In this document: in pieces, positions 13,149 to 27,300 of the stretch
Layout of the letters: every line of letters starts with the position of its first letter
Position numbering within the stretch: position 1 is the first letter of the stretch
Source of the DNA: Panorpa germanica
Taxonomy: Eukaryota; Arthropoda; Insecta; Mecoptera; Panorpidae
Length of the DNA: 64,000 nucleotides
Assembly: GCA_963678705.1 (NCBI GenBank)
Contig: OY783221.1
Coordinates: forward strand, 868,001-932,000
Direction of reading: 5' to 3'
Notes under the pieces: model-generated
The model's input: the letters and a program-made list of their open reading frames with translations, nothing else
What the model was told of the DNA's origin: nothing
Databases searched by the model: none
Translations under genes and position numbers: made by a program

Positions 13149-13485
13149 CTTCTTCTGCTTCTTCAGTGGCTCGACAGCCCTGGGTGGGCCTTGGCCTTAT
13201 CAAGATTTTTTTCCGAATGATTTAATTACTTGAGATTTCGTAACAAGGTTTCGTAACCAGTCCCCTGATATAATCCCCAGGGGCAGGGTGCCCGGCTATA
13301 CCCCCAGGCACTGGGTACCCATTTTAGTCGCCTCTTACGACATGCATGAGCAACATTGGGACTATTCTTTCACACCCGGTCACCACTCGGAAATTATAAC
13401 CAAAACCCAGATCCTGGCCCGGGGATCGAACCCGAGGACATAGTAGTCAGAGTCAAGTATCAATGCTCTCGCCTACTGTGTCGTT
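13149..13485 (-). mobile_element. Full-length tRNA-derived SINE with GAA tail and 12-bp target duplication
   Basis: On the minus strand it begins AACGACACAGTAGGCGAGAG. A-box-like TAGGCGAGAGC and B-box GGTTCGATCCC mark a tRNA-derived head. The body is the same as at 4595 and 31716, and the tail is a GAAG-type microsatellite. The 12-bp repeat ACTTTATAGCTT lies at 13137-13148 and 13486-13497, so the whole head-plus-body unit moved as one element. Confidence 0.85.
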
Positions 13486-14057
13486 ACTTTATAGCTTATC
13501 ACAAAATAATTATAAGGTTCAGTTTCTAGTTCTTATATAGAAACTATCTTGAACTAAAAGTTTAATAATTTCTAACTTACTACAAGCTAATTTTAAGAAT
13601 TATTTTCTACTTGGGGCAAGTTAACTTTTAATTGCCGGTATTTTTTATAACATTATTTCACATCTGAGATTCTCATAGGCAACTTTATCATAAATGAATA
13701 ATTCCAACTTAATTCACGAAATATTAAAACTATTCGCCATTCGCCATCCGACTTAGGCCAATGAGAGCGTGCTAATTTTCAATGAAATAAACTGGAGTCA
13801 GCATGACGGAGCAGTTTTCAGCTTGTATGCATTATTTTGATTTGATGTGACAGACTAATATTTTTAATTTCACGCAAACAACTCTCTGACACTGACGTTT
13901 GGCTTTACGTTGAGCTACAACTGCAACTGCAACGTTTCGTATTGCACTTCATGCAGCCAGTGCAGTCAGTGTTAAATGTTCGGATGCTAAATGCATGCAT
14001 AATGTTTTGTACAACTTTCATTATTATTAATATATTTTATTTAAACTTTAGAGCCGA

Positions 14058-14087
14058 CCTGTCCTGTCCTGTCCTGTCCTGTCCTGT
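14058..14087 (+). repeat. (CCTGT)6 microsatellite
   Basis: Six uninterrupted CCTGT units. A shorter related run (CTTGTCTTGTCCTGTCCTGT) occurs near 5227. Confidence 0.95.
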
Positions 14088-14693
14088 TAAATAATGACCA
14101 TATGTCATTTTTTATTTATTCTTAAAGAATTAATTTGCATGTTTGTTAAGGTACAAATCAACTTGAATAAATTTAAATTAATAAATGAATTTCATGTAGT
14201 ACTGCTGACTGTAGACTTATGTTTTTTACCAGGGGTGGACAACTTTTAGCTTATGGCTTGTGTGTTGAATTCACCCTGAGATTGATAAGCTTAAATACAA
14301 TCTCTAAATACATATACGTACGATTGTAAAAGGTTCGCTACTGCTGTAATGTGGTGCATGCAAAAGACAGTCCCTCATGTTAAAGGTCATCAAATATTAA
14401 ATTTAATAACATCAATAAGTAGCTATGCGTGGGTGTACATATGTTTAGATGCGTCTAATTAATAACCAATCAATAAATAAAAAGGATCATTAAATATATT
14501 GTGGTGAGAGCTAACGCGATTGTCCGATTCATTACGCAACTAATAAGGAGATGTTAATATTCCTAACGAGCTATTAAATTAGGCGGGTGCTAGAGAATAC
14601 ACCCGCGGCGATTGCTCGTACTATGTGTTTCTGCTGGACACAGAAAGCTGTAAAGTAGAGTTTTTTGTAGAAAATAAAGAGGGAGTGCTAGTA

Positions 14694-14735
14694 ATTCACA
14701 CCTTTCTAATAATTAATAATTAGGAAGGTGTGAAT
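14694..14735. repeat. Hairpin with near-perfect 17-bp arms
   Basis: ATTCACACCTTTCTAAT and its complement (one mismatch) enclose an 8-base AATTAATA loop. Confidence 0.75.
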
Positions 14736-14854
14736 CCGCTGATTTTATGCAAAACTGCTGCCACACAAACCAGTGACTAAAACTTAAAGTTTCAGTTTTA
14801 TTTCGTAATTTTAATTTTTAGTTTTTGACAATTGTAATCTTGTCTTATGCTAAT

Positions 14855-15160
14855 GCCGGTACCAAAAGATGCTACGAACACCTTCCAACAATAAGTGTGT
14901 CCAATGTCAAGTGTACAACGTTCATATTGAAAGAAGTTCGGGATTTTTCCATATGTCATGCTCTGCTGCACGAATCGTCCAACAAAGAAAGGTTTTATAC
15001 TTGAAAGTTTCTTTATTTACTTCAAAGTTTTTGTTAAACAGTGTCAGTGTCAATAATATCAACAAATTAATAAAATAAATAAATCATTCGGATCAAACAT
15101 TCGTTCCACCGTGTAGTAGGAAACTTGCCATGTCAATCTTTCAATATTTGACTCACACGT
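14855..15160 (+). repeat. Unclassified GCCGG-ended repeat, copy 1
   Basis: It runs from GCCGGTACCAAAAGATGCTA to GACTCACACGT and matches 27766-28076 end to end in inverted orientation. The 69-codon frame inside (14869-15078) is not supported by a family I know. Confidence 0.65.
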
Positions 15161-18100
15161 TCACCACATCGTTTGGAGCCGACATAATACGTATTGCGTA
15201 ACATAATTTGTTTCCTTTCCGGGGAACGACAGCATTGTAGCACATTTTAAATATTACATTCATTTTACCTGATTTTTATAGCATTACTTATGTGGTATGT
15301 ATTACTTTAACTTAGGATACCATTCTAATTTTGTGTTGAGAAGAAAACGAATGGAACAGGTGTTAAATCTAAAGAAAACAAGAATGGTAAAAGCTAAATA
15401 AGGAAATTACACCACCATGTAACGCTCTGTGTAGTAGCTTCAACAGGATGCCAAGAATGCAGCGCATTAAATTATGACATCGCCAACATCACGTTGACAA
15501 CCCAACAAGTTCAAGTGCGAACCAACTACATATATTTACTAGCTTATTAAACACAGTACGTGCTTCTAATATTAAGTGGGTAAAAAGTACACCAATGCCC
15601 GTAACCTACGTCAATGTAAAATAAGCTGATCCAGGCTGCAGAATCTGATCATCTCTTGGTGGATAGTAGTTCTTGTAATTGCTGAAGATGTGCTAGAAGG
15701 TGTCAATATCTCTGTTGGTGCACAGCAACGCGGGGAGAATAGCTTACTTGACAAGCACGACCAAAGACATAAGGAAGAGTGGCGAACAGGCTAATAAAAC
15801 AGTTTGTTTAAAAACCTTCAGAGTATATATTTTTCCACATTCAAATAACTATTTAATTGGTACAGATAATTTAGTGATTACAAACATTCTGTTGTAAGTA
15901 GAAAACTGTCTCTAGTTTCTAGAGAGCCTTTCTCTTGTAGGATGCTCTTCCTAAGAGACAGAGAGGAGTGAACAGATTTAGTGACAAATTAGATCGTAAA
16001 GCAAGTAGCCCAATTTACCCACACTCGTGTGTGGGGTTTAAACGTAGTCCACCTATATCAAGTTATCAACCAAATAAATTCATTTTATATTTGTAAAACT
16101 GTATTGAAGTATTATGTAATATATTCATTGATTTTCTTATGTAAAATTTTACTACTAGTTAATGTTATACAATGTTGTTTAGAAGAGTATTTGCATCAGC
16201 AATATTTTCCAAATATTGTGAATGTGAAATCTTAATTGCATAACCTGATACCTATTAAAAGTCCACAACTAGTGCCAAGTTTAGTTGATTGCCTCCAGTG
16301 TTAATCCGGATTATAAAACGGATGCCGTGCAAAGAATCTATTAATTAATTTAACCTTAATTATCTTTTAGCTATTATATTACTAATTAATGTAGTTCGTT
16401 ATAATATCAGATTACTCAACAATTTATAAACATTTAAATATGTTTCTTAATTACCTAGTTAGGCTAACTTCATCTCTCTTCGCTTCTCTATATTTAAGTT
16501 GTTATTATCAATTATTACGATTCTTTGTGAGATAATTAACAATGAGAAAAATTGAATTTGGATTTTATAAGGTTGAGTTTGAAGTGTTAAGGCCTTACAT
16601 ATTGCGATTGTATGTTTATATTAATATTACACAGTTATTAATTAACATAATTAAGGATATAATCTAAATATAATTAACATCCTTAATTAAATACATAATA
16701 TAAACTAAGCAGAAAGCTTTTAACTGTTGACCACCGAGTCATTTAAATATAAAATCCATTTATAAATGTAAATAATGGAAGTTACAAATAAGGTTGTACT
16801 TCGTTTTCCAATTAAACTAAATTGAAGAACTTTATTTATTTGAGCATCTCCATTGAGAGAGAAGCACCAGGTATCCGTTGAATTATTTAACAACATGAGT
16901 TAACCGTTCTATAGTCAACTGGCTGTTTTAACAGGTAACAAAGTTATCTATGAAGTCAACTAATCACATAAATTGTCACATAATTAAACGAGAGACCATT
17001 GCTAATGAATTATGTGCTGTGTACTTTAACCCATTATGCCTGCCTGCATTACTCGAAGGTGAAGTTTTATTTAAAACCTTTTTTGTGTATAGAAAATTGA
17101 AAGATATTTTATATTTATGCAACTATTTCTAGTTCTTAGTTAAATTAAAGAAAAATTTAGCACAAACTAAAGCTACTTATGTAATCGGGAACTTGTAATA
17201 CTTGCCAAACTAGTCCTGCGATTATCCGAGATTATTACGTATATCTTACACCATCACTCCTTCCTTTTGCGCGCCACTGTTCAATCGCATACCTGATTGT
17301 GTTGTTGTTTTTAACACATCGTTTGCAATTTCTATGTAATCATTATCATATCAAAGCATAACTTGAACCCCTTAAGGCCCTACTGATAAATCAAGAGCCC
17401 ATTAACTGCAGACTCCACTTATTATAAACAAAATCAGCACTAATTATCTTAATATTTTGTCTTGAAATCACATTACGTGTTCTTATAGGTATAACTTAAC
17501 AGGAAATTCATTTACTATCACTATTTCTATTCCATTCATTTGAACGTTTCAGTTTTGAAATCAGTGTTAACTTCATAAAAATATACCTCGTGCTATTTTA
17601 AATTAGAATAAATATTTATATTGAAATTTACTTTTAGTTTTAAAATGATTTTAATATTAATGTTAGATATTTTGCTAGTGTTTGTTTTTAAAGGGATTAA
17701 AAGGAAACTTTCTTAATTGATCATAAGAATTTTTTCGATGTGAAACCATCGAACACAGTTACGTATATGTAAGGTTTATTTAATATAAAATTTTACCTTG
17801 TAGATGTTAAAATAATGTTAGATTACACTTAATAAATTTCAACAAAACCATTAAATTATTTACCCAAATATTACATTTATTAGTTGTTTACATAAATCTA
17901 AAATCTCATGGGAAAATAAATGGTTGACATCTTGTACAACCCTTTTGAGAAGAAACCACCCCTAAGTTACGCAACCTGAAACTAAATTAACCCTCTAAAC
18001 TCGCTAACATTATCAGTAAACATTATTTTATTATCGCATATGACCAAGATGTTAAGATGCCCGACAATAGTCATGGGAAGATGGACACAAAGTGATAAAT

Positions 18101-21100
18101 ATTTATTTAAGACATTAGCTGGATTATTCGAGTGGAGTCCGTCCATGTTCGGGTATAGGGGTGTGTCACGTGTTAATTCCAACTTAATTCGTGTGGGAAT
18201 TTTTTTCACCCTTCGCTATACTTCAACACCCTCGAAGATATTAGTAGAGATGTTTCAATTATCTTATACTCTAATTTGTCTTTTTATCTGGTCGTTATTT
18301 TAACCACGAACCTTAAGAAAGCCGGTTGAGATCTTACACTAAGAACAATACCCACTAGTGAAACTTACTTCCTGATCAGCGTTCAAGATATCAAACAAAT
18401 CTCATTATTCCACGTGTCACGTGACAAGTCTTATCGGTTCTTATCTGGATTTATTGTTTATGTAATCGTGAACTTTATATGGTGTTGCACCGGCAGTTTG
18501 TCAGGGCACAAGTCGTTGGGAGCCCTGATTACATCCAATCACCACACTACATCTCATTTGATGTCGTTATTATAATTATATGCAGGGCAAAGGTCAAATA
18601 CATGCACTATGTTGTCCAGAAATTCGAAAGAAATGCTTACCAAGATTTATTCTCTGGATTATCTTCTTCTTCTTTTTTTAGGCACTCACTAAACTCGTGA
18701 TGCTTCACAAACATTCCATTATTTTAATCTGTTTTCGTGGATTATAAAAGATATATATTATTTTTAAATAAGAAGCTTTGCACAAATTAATTTTTCGCTC
18801 TAGCAAGCAAGGTAGAATTAACCTAAGAATATTCGAAATTTTCGCGTAGGTTGTCGTCTAATGCAAGGGAACAGGAATAATATTAGAAGCACCACAGAGC
18901 AGTGAAGTACAGAAGAACTCATTCATGTACACCAAGCCTTTCTACTTTAAACTTTAACTTTTTAACGTGGTTCTTATTCTGGTAAGCTTTCAAAGTTATA
19001 GCCTTGCGTTTTGTTTCTATGTGACACGATGCTGGATCACTGTTTGGGGACCACTGTTATATAAACATTTATATATAAATTGTATGGCGCAAGCATAAAA
19101 GTTTTATGTTCAAATTTTAATGTATGCGTTAATTTTATGACCCTTTCTTTTAAAATTTAAAACACACAATTTTAAAATTAGTATTATGTCATAAACTAAA
19201 GACAAAGCTATAATTTGTAAAAGTCAAAAATAGCACTAACCGCTTATTGGATTAATTTGCCCGTTAAAAGAATAATGTATTAACCCTGGTTTATATATAT
19301 AAAAAGTTTAATCTAATCTTTCGTTTTAATTTTATGGTTTGATTCACGACTACCGTAAACCAGTTTATAAATCATTACGCGTGTATTTAGACGTTTTATT
19401 TCGTTATTATTTTTATTACTCTCTTTTTAATGTTCTCTTTTTGTTTTCTCCCAGTTTATAGACATAAAATTATATATTAAATAAATATTCTTAATTATTT
19501 TTTACTTTGTGAACAGTAGCGTAACATTTACATAGTCTGTACTTCGCAAAAGTGTTCTCTATCCCTGTACAGTGCAGGCAACCGTATCCGGAAATCTTTT
19601 GTGTCGTATTTTTGTAATATTTCTTCCCCACTATAAATTCAAAGAGGTAATATATTCAAAGCATGTGATTTCTTTATTCTAACGCATAATTCGACATATT
19701 AATAAAATATTTCAATAATAAAAATATAAACAATTAAATTTCAAATCAATTAAAGATCTTTAAAATTCCAGTCGCATACATATTATGTAAAACCAGCTTG
19801 ATAATGAGACAGTCTAAAGACTTTCTTTATACCTGTAATAATATATCATCTATCCTTGTCTTTTACATGCAGTTTAATGAGTAAAATGAATAAAATTATT
19901 TTTGTTGTCGGCAGATTCACCTGTAATAATCTGTATTCACCTGTTTGGTCAACCTATTCAGCGACTGGTTGCTGGCGGCGGCCATTTACAAGTTAACAAG
20001 TCCCGCCGATCATCATAGGTCATCATCATCGAGTGTTAAAGTGTTGGAATTAATAAACAGAACGACGGCGGTCGCGGCGGTGGGGACGGACAACTGCACA
20101 CCCCGGAATACAAACGGGTCATTAAAAAGTGCGGGAGAGGTATGTAACAATGTCTTTTGAATAATGATTTAACTATTAAGGACCAATTATTACAACGTTC
20201 CTTTAATTGCCAAATTTGGGAAGCTCCTTATTTCATTACATTTGTCGTTTTTGTGTTCAACTGCGACTTCCATGCTGATAAATGAAACGCAGATGAATGT
20301 TTATTTTCTTAATTGCTAAACACATATATAACTTTGTGGATACGTTTTAATTGATTTCGAAATAGTTTGAAGAGACAGACTTATTTCAAAAATTCCCGCG
20401 CTGTGGACTCAGTGACAAATACAGATTCCTTATTTAAATAAAAGAAACTTTCTATGACAGAATGCAGAGCTAATCTTTAGGTGTGCTATAAAAATTAATT
20501 GTTAATTAATTATCTAATTAATTTATTAATGACTGTTATTTTAGTTTTAAAATAGTCTATAAAAATGCCCTATTAACACGAGATACACATACTTTTCAGC
20601 TATTTTACGGTATTTTTTCTTACTACGTTCCTACGACAGCTGTTGTCTTTAATCCTGGTCTCATTTGTCTTAATATATTTTATCAATAATGAATTTTCAA
20701 TCTTAAGAGCTCGGTTTAATATATAATTTAAATTTATATATTTGTTTAAGGTCTATCATAATATACTCGTAAAAGTTAGTGGTGTAAAGAAAACATCGAT
20801 TATTGTATAAGTAATAGAATGCATCGCAAAGTTTCATACATCGATAGTCCGATTATCCAGAAATGCGTCTAAATCACTTAACACTAATCAACAAAGTTTT
20901 CTGACTAAGACTCCCAACTTCTGACGATTTTTCAAAGCCTTTTCAAGCATTTTTAGCTATAAGCTATGTAAGTTTACACAAAACTATCAGAAGATCTTGA
21001 ATAAAGATTGAGTTGGATTCCATATCTTGGAGTTGGCATAAGTAGCCTAATTTATAAAATATAGGGCTTTGCATAATCGTCAGAAGGTAACAGACACCAG

Positions 21101-22598
21101 ATAAACACTTACAAAATAGGGGCCTACTTTTATTGTACCTAATTTTGATAATTCAGATAAGATTTCTTTGCAATATATTCTTTTCTAATATAAAAATAGC
21201 TCCTAATATAAAAAAGGTTATTATCAATCAAATAGAAGATTTAATTTCCTATAATTTACTTATACAACACCTGCTACACCGCTGTAAAGTAGAGCACTTC
21301 ACTGATAATTAGTAATATTTGAAAACTGGATTATAAAAAAGGTTTCTATTGCTCGTAGTATAGTTTCTTTTAAGCCCACATCGATATTAAACTACTCTTC
21401 TATTTTACATTCGATATTTATAAACCAATGTACACCACTACTGCTTCATAGATGACTCTGATGCTTGGTTTCACACTTTGTCAACGATTTGCCGACACGT
21501 TTCCAACGAATTACTTATCTACTTTATAGTGATATTATACAATTTTTATTAATTTTGTAATTGTTGAATTTCTAATCTAAAAAATAAATAAAATAATAAA
21601 ATATACATAAAATGTTTAATTTGATTTAAAGTTTAAATTTTACTGTTTTACTATTAATTATTCATTGAAATATTTGTAGTAAACTTATGAGATTTATAAG
21701 TGATTGGTAAGCACCAATCAGATACGATGTCATTGAAGTTAAATGGTTTTCAGATTTGTTAGAAATGGTCTCTCTCAGATCAGATTCAGTTTTGTTACGC
21801 TTCAGATTTCCAAAGTACTTTCACGTTTATACGATTCGTACGGGGTGTGTATATAAGTTTCTTGCTCAATGTAGCAACTCAAGTAGAGCTTTTTACCGTG
21901 GCGTCTTCTCCTAAATAAATATCTGTGAACTTCATCACTTTCAGAATCTCTGTAGGCGTGTGAGTAAATTGACCGACAGAATATATAATTATCACCTTCG
22001 GCCTTACATTCCATCTCTCTTTGCTGCGCACTGTGTTCTCAATTCCTTCGTTACGATACGCGTACTGTAATTATGTAGTTCCAAAGCTCTCCGTCGTACT
22101 TCGCGCGGCGTACGGCGTACGGCGTGCGGCGCTTCTCTCCATGCAACAGTTTGCATTATGCAATCTTCTCCATGTAGATTTATGTTATAGTTTTTTTTAA
22201 TATGCGTTAATGTGTTGGACATTCGCACATCATGCGCGCTGTTCTTTGTTCTTTTTTGTTTTGTTTTGAGGTTATGTTACTGAATATAAAGTGTTTTATT
22301 AATGAAAATACCGCGCTGGCAAGTATTCAATATTTTTGGGCTATCTTGATTAAGTATTTTGTCAGTTTTACACGCATATTTACTCGTTCAATTGTACGTG
22401 AATATTTATACAACTCTACTTAGTCTTTTGAATTAAAAATCTAACATTTGGCGGAGATGTCCGACTGTTTAACTCAACGTGCGAATAAGAGGTACTACGT
22501 TACGTGTGAAACACATTTTTTAAGTTTGAAATAGACGCTGTGGTTTATGGTAAGCGTTCACTAGTTTAAGTATAGTTTAAATATGGAAAAGAAGGACA
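15161..22598. other. Gene desert
   Basis: AT-rich DNA with many simple TTAAT tracts. Exceptions are the CpG-richer stretch at 19945-20139 and GGCGTACGGCGTACGGCGTG near 22108. No exon chain can be built. Confidence 0.45.
19945..20139 (+). other. CpG-richer stretch, candidate 5' exon or promoter of an unknown gene
   Basis: Within very AT-rich DNA this segment has GGCGGCGGCC and ACGACGGCGGTCGCGGCGGT, and it ends in a plausible donor (GGGAGAG then GTATGT, GT at 20140). It could be a distal first exon. No downstream exon can be tied to it here. Confidence 0.25.
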
Positions 22599-22852
22599 CC
22601 CTGTAAACAATTTGGTGAAGTGTCCCTTTGTGTGACGTTTCTATCACTATTTCACTTCAATTATAGTTCGCGTCAACTTTATCTTCATTTGTATTCGGAA
22701 AGATGGAGTGGTTTCGCCAATTGTAGCCGATAAAATAGACATTTCATATGAATAATTGTGAGAAAATGAACAGTAAATGATCTCTTTCATGACAAAAAAG
22801 TCTTGCGCATCTTCAATAAGATGGCGAAGTGACTCCAAAATATTTAATGGGC
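22599..22852 (+). mobile_element. CCCAGTAAACA MITE, copy 1
   Basis: The ends are CCCTGTAAACAATTTGG and CCAAAATATTTAATGGG, inverted-repeat variants of the family. The interior (TCACTTCAATTATAGTTCG, GATAAAATAGACATTTCATA) matches the other copies. The dinucleotide CA flanks both sides. Confidence 0.75.
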
Positions 22853-23498
22853 AAGTGTTTGCAGTGAGGACTACTGCTTTCCTTCAAAAAGCAATTCGAC
22901 TTAAGTTTGTCGACCTCAGCCGATCTAAGCCGAACGCAGCTACGTTTTAGAATACCTCACATGATCGTGCATATATTTTCTACCCTTCACTATGCTAAAC
23001 CTTTAGAAACTGCACTAAAAATGATATTAAATCATAATACACACTTATAAAACTCAGTATTTTATACAAAAGTGATTCCCAAATTAAGACCCATTTCTGA
23101 TCTGCGAATCTGTAATGAATCAGTGAATATTTTCTCCACAACAACACACATAATATCTACAACTTTACACACTCTGCAAATATTCTTTTATAATAATTCC
23201 GACGTTGTATTATGAAATATCTTCTTGTACAAGTAATTCCACATAATAAAGTAAATAAATTTAATAGACCCACATAAGAACCTGGCTCTGAAACAACGTA
23301 AGACACTTACTTATTCCTTGGAGACATTTAAAGTGTTATCATTTAATTAAATGATACATTCACGTCTGACATCTAAGCCTCAATGCAATCTAAAGTAGGG
23401 TTATTATTTAAACCTACATACAAACTGGGAACAGGGTATTAAATAATCCACGGTTAATGGAAATACAATGTAGATTAAAGTCTTAGTGGAGTCAGTGA

Positions 23499-23528
23499 AG
23501 ATGGAGATGGAGATGGTGATGGAGATGA
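23499..23528 (+). repeat. Short AGATGG microsatellite
   Basis: Imperfect units AGATGGAGATGGAGATGGTG then ATGGAGATGAG. Confidence 0.8.
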
Positions 23529-24150
23529 GTTCACCGTGCTCCTAAATAAAACATCGACAGATTTTTATCTCGTGGTTGAGTCTGCGGTGTGACATGGGAA
23601 CGCCCACTACGGAAATGAATACAGCTTCAAAAAGTGTGAAATAGTTTTTTTATTTGAACTAATTCATTTTCGTATCTCTTTTATGACGTACTTTGTGCAT
23701 TTATTTGTTTATCCAGATATTATTGTTCTGAAGTTTGAGTTGGTTTATAGTTTGTTCAGAAGTTGAAACATTTCTGGGTTGCTATCTTGCATTGAAAAGT
23801 CAGTAATACAATTTTCAAGAGACTTAAGTTTTATCAAGAGATAGTAACTTATTTTCAAAGAAGTATTTCAGTGATAGAATATTTTTTTTTACTTAACGTT
23901 TGCGTACTTCCTAATACTAGGGAAGTCTTACTATGTTGATAGTTTTTCTGCTCTACGTAATCAATTTATCTGTTATAAGAACTAAACCCAAAAATATAGC
24001 GCTGTTTTCGGGCTCAAACCTAAAGACACATGGGTTTCCTACAAAGCATAAAGTCTTCAACTGTAGAAAATTATATATATATCAGATAAAATGAAATAAT
24101 AACATAAGTAAAAACTAATTTTATAAAATATTTTGTAAGTAAATAAGATA

Positions 24151-24368
24151 TATAGTCCAAATCACGATAGTTCGGCGGTGACTTATACTTAAAAGAGGTT
24201 ATAAGAGCGGTATAAATCTATGATACAATAATGAATTTTATCTTATTCGTTTCTGTATACGTTATAGAAAAATAAGTGAGTCAGTGCTTTTTAGTTATAT
24301 CTGCCGTTTATACCACACAACTTGTTTTAAGTATGAGTCGCCGCCGAACTCTCGTAATTTGAACTATA
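24151..24368 (+). mobile_element. TATAG MITE, copy 1
   Basis: The left end TATAGTCCAAATCACGATAG and the right end CTCTCGTAATTTGAACTATA are long inverted repeats that both reach into GCCGCCGAACT-type sequence. TA at each outer edge suggests a TA target, as in Tc1/mariner-type elements. Confidence 0.75.
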
Positions 24369-27300
24369 TAAAGTTTAAATAAGTAGAGTTTACATGATTT
24401 AGCTTATTTTCATTATGTGGTTGTATAAGTAATTAATAGTTAAAACCATACTATTCAAATATTCTAAATTATACTTTGTTTGTTCCTTGCGTTAAATATG
24501 TTTCCACTGACATCATTCTCTTGTTGAACACTCTATAACTTTTTTGTGTAGATTTTAATCATTTAATATGCAGTAACAAAAGATTACCTTCTTCCTTTTC
24601 TTTTCAGTTTTATATTTTTAAATAGTAGGAGTAAATAATATGACAAAAAGTCATAAAGAATATCGTAAAACATCTCGCGGCTTAGCTGTTGACATTTAAC
24701 ATAATGTTCTCTCGTGTTGAACATTAAATCTCAAACCAAATTTAAACGTACAACAAAAAAACCATAAAACCTCACACCACAAGCCCCAAAAAAACCCTAA
24801 AACAAATACAAGGGTATTAAAATCTCGACTGCCTGGAACTGGGATTCTGTCCGTAACATTGTAACACTGGAGCAATGGAACAGTCAGTCAGTCAGTCCTA
24901 GACGCTGCGTTGTTACATGCGGCTACATTCCGATTTAATCAATTGCCACGTTAAAGTTTAACGGCTGGATTAATGCGATGGTGATGATCTTTACCGGGGA
25001 TCAGCGCGCTCCTTGCTGGGTTTATGGGGCCACCACGTAAACATAAAGGCCTGGTTGCACTAAGGCAGCTGCAAACACCATATCAAAAGTAATATGTTCT
25101 TTCTTGAAATATTCCAAAAATATTTGCAGTACACAAAAGCTAATGAAACTATTTTTTTTCTTTATTGTTGATGCATTGTTGATGCATACAGACATCTATA
25201 CGCTCGTTACGAATATCCTATCCGATTTGTATTTCAAATATCTTTATGATCTTTTATCAAATTTTATGAGGACGCCCATGTTTGCTAAATATACCTATTG
25301 TCAAGCTCATAAAAGTAAACTTCTAATTAAAAAATACCAGTTTCAAAATACCTTTAAATTAAACAAAACAACTCGATATTTTTAGCATCGCATCGCTCAA
25401 ATAAATGTGTTTTCGCAGTTTCAACGCTAATTAGCAATTAATTTGTGATGACTTAAGTTGACAACAACATTACAGACAGGTAGACTAATTATAATTCATT
25501 AAACACCTGAAATAGAATTAAAAACAAAACTTTTTATAAATACGTATTTTTGAAATCTTGAATAAAATTGCGTCATTGCAACTTTTGTTTATTTTTCGTT
25601 CTATAGGGGTGCTATGCCTTAAGGGCTTTTAGTTGCTTTTACAGTACTTAACCCCCAGTAAAGGGCAGAGCTGTAGCTAGAATAGGATTTGAGATAGGGC
25701 ATTATAATGTGGGACTCCTCTATTCCACCACCCATAGCTACGACCCTGCTATAGGGGTTATTTGTGTAATTAAGACTTCTATTTAAGAGAAATAACACTG
25801 CACTACAGACTAATTGAAACTTTTGTTTAGTTGTTGCAGTCTACTTGCAACAATAATATAAAGTTTGCTTAGAAAATGAATAAAGAATATCCTTACCCTT
25901 GCAGGGTGTAAATCGACGTTAAATAAAATGTGTAAGTTGGACTTCTAAGACATTATACAATCTCCTCATTATTGTAAACAGTACCCGAGTCGAAATTTTA
26001 GACCTATTCTGATCCTAAAATGAATCTTTACCCCTCTTTTCATCCTGAAAACAATAAAGTGAACCTCGTCTCAACCTAAACGTTATTATATGACCCTCGC
26101 CTCATCCTAAATGAATTTATAATGAGTATATTATTTAAAAGCAACATATTCAGTATGGATCTGTTGGAATGGAGTGACTCGTATTCGAAATACTTCGACC
26201 GTGGAATCATCTTAACTTACAAGATAAATCAACAATGTGTAAGTACATGTAAGCTCCATGGACCTTGTGTGATTTACATGAGATGAAGTTTGGTTCTCAA
26301 GAAGGGATCACACGAAACTCCAGCATCCCGCGATGGATTCCAGTCTCTAAGCTTGATTTATTCGTCGAGGTCATCCGGATTGACCTTTGCTGTACAAATG
26401 TTCACGGTATCATTGCAAAGAAGTTAACACTGTTTCGATTACACAGATAAAATCGAGTTAAGTCGGAGGCAGATTACAACTTTAAGGAGGATGTTTTGTG
26501 CGAGTAGGCGGTGAAGTTGAAATATAAGTACCGCAGCTTTATTTATTCTGCCAGTTGAAGATTTCTTAAATAAAACATATTTTAAGCTTTAACGCTTTAT
26601 CGAACGGCTATTAAAGAAGGTGAATACTTAGGCTAATCCGGATGGTAATAACAATATCGACTTTTTGAAATATGATTTAGTATAATGAAGTTTATGTTTT
26701 AATTTTTCTTTCTTTCTAACTGGACACTCTACTTTTTTATATGAAAATAATTATTATCAACTATTCACAGTTATGTAACTGTTCCAGCAGAATATTTAAA
26801 ATATGACACCGGTTATCCTATACGAAGAGAATCAACCAATGAAGGACCTTTACATTATGCTTGTTTAATGTGAACTTGAAAGTAATTTTCTTTCATTTTT
26901 ATTACACTTTCGATTCCTATTACATATGTTTTGTTTATCGAGAAGAACTAGTAAATATTTTAGAATTATTTAAAGAGAATTTTAGGACGTTCTCTAAATG
27001 GTTGGAAATCATGGTTTAGTTACCGGTAATAAAATATAGGAAATGGAAGAATTGCAGATAAGTTTTACTTCTGGCACCGGTACTATCTTTATGATCTTTG
27101 TTATTACACTTTAAGAGGTGAATGTGGTTAATCTAGTACATCGTACATTGTATCTTTGTAGAACAGTTCCAACATAAAGCTTCTAAGCCTTGGAGCACGC
27201 TATAACTCGATCGGTTTTTGCATAACGACGATCTGATGATTCTATTACTACGCCATAAATAACTGCACAGCCAAATGATTGTTTAATGATGTTTACACAA

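Noticed and set aside
22004..22228. 74-codon arginine-rich minus-strand frame over GGCGTACGG repeats
   Set aside because: The frame is open because of the local CpG-rich tandem repeat; no start context or motif supports it.
25665..25748. Tiny element with CAG/CTG inverted ends
   Set aside because: Ends match at only about 11 of 14 bases, no matching 8-bp flank, and there is a single copy here. A nearby CTATAGGGG direct repeat does not line up with those ends.
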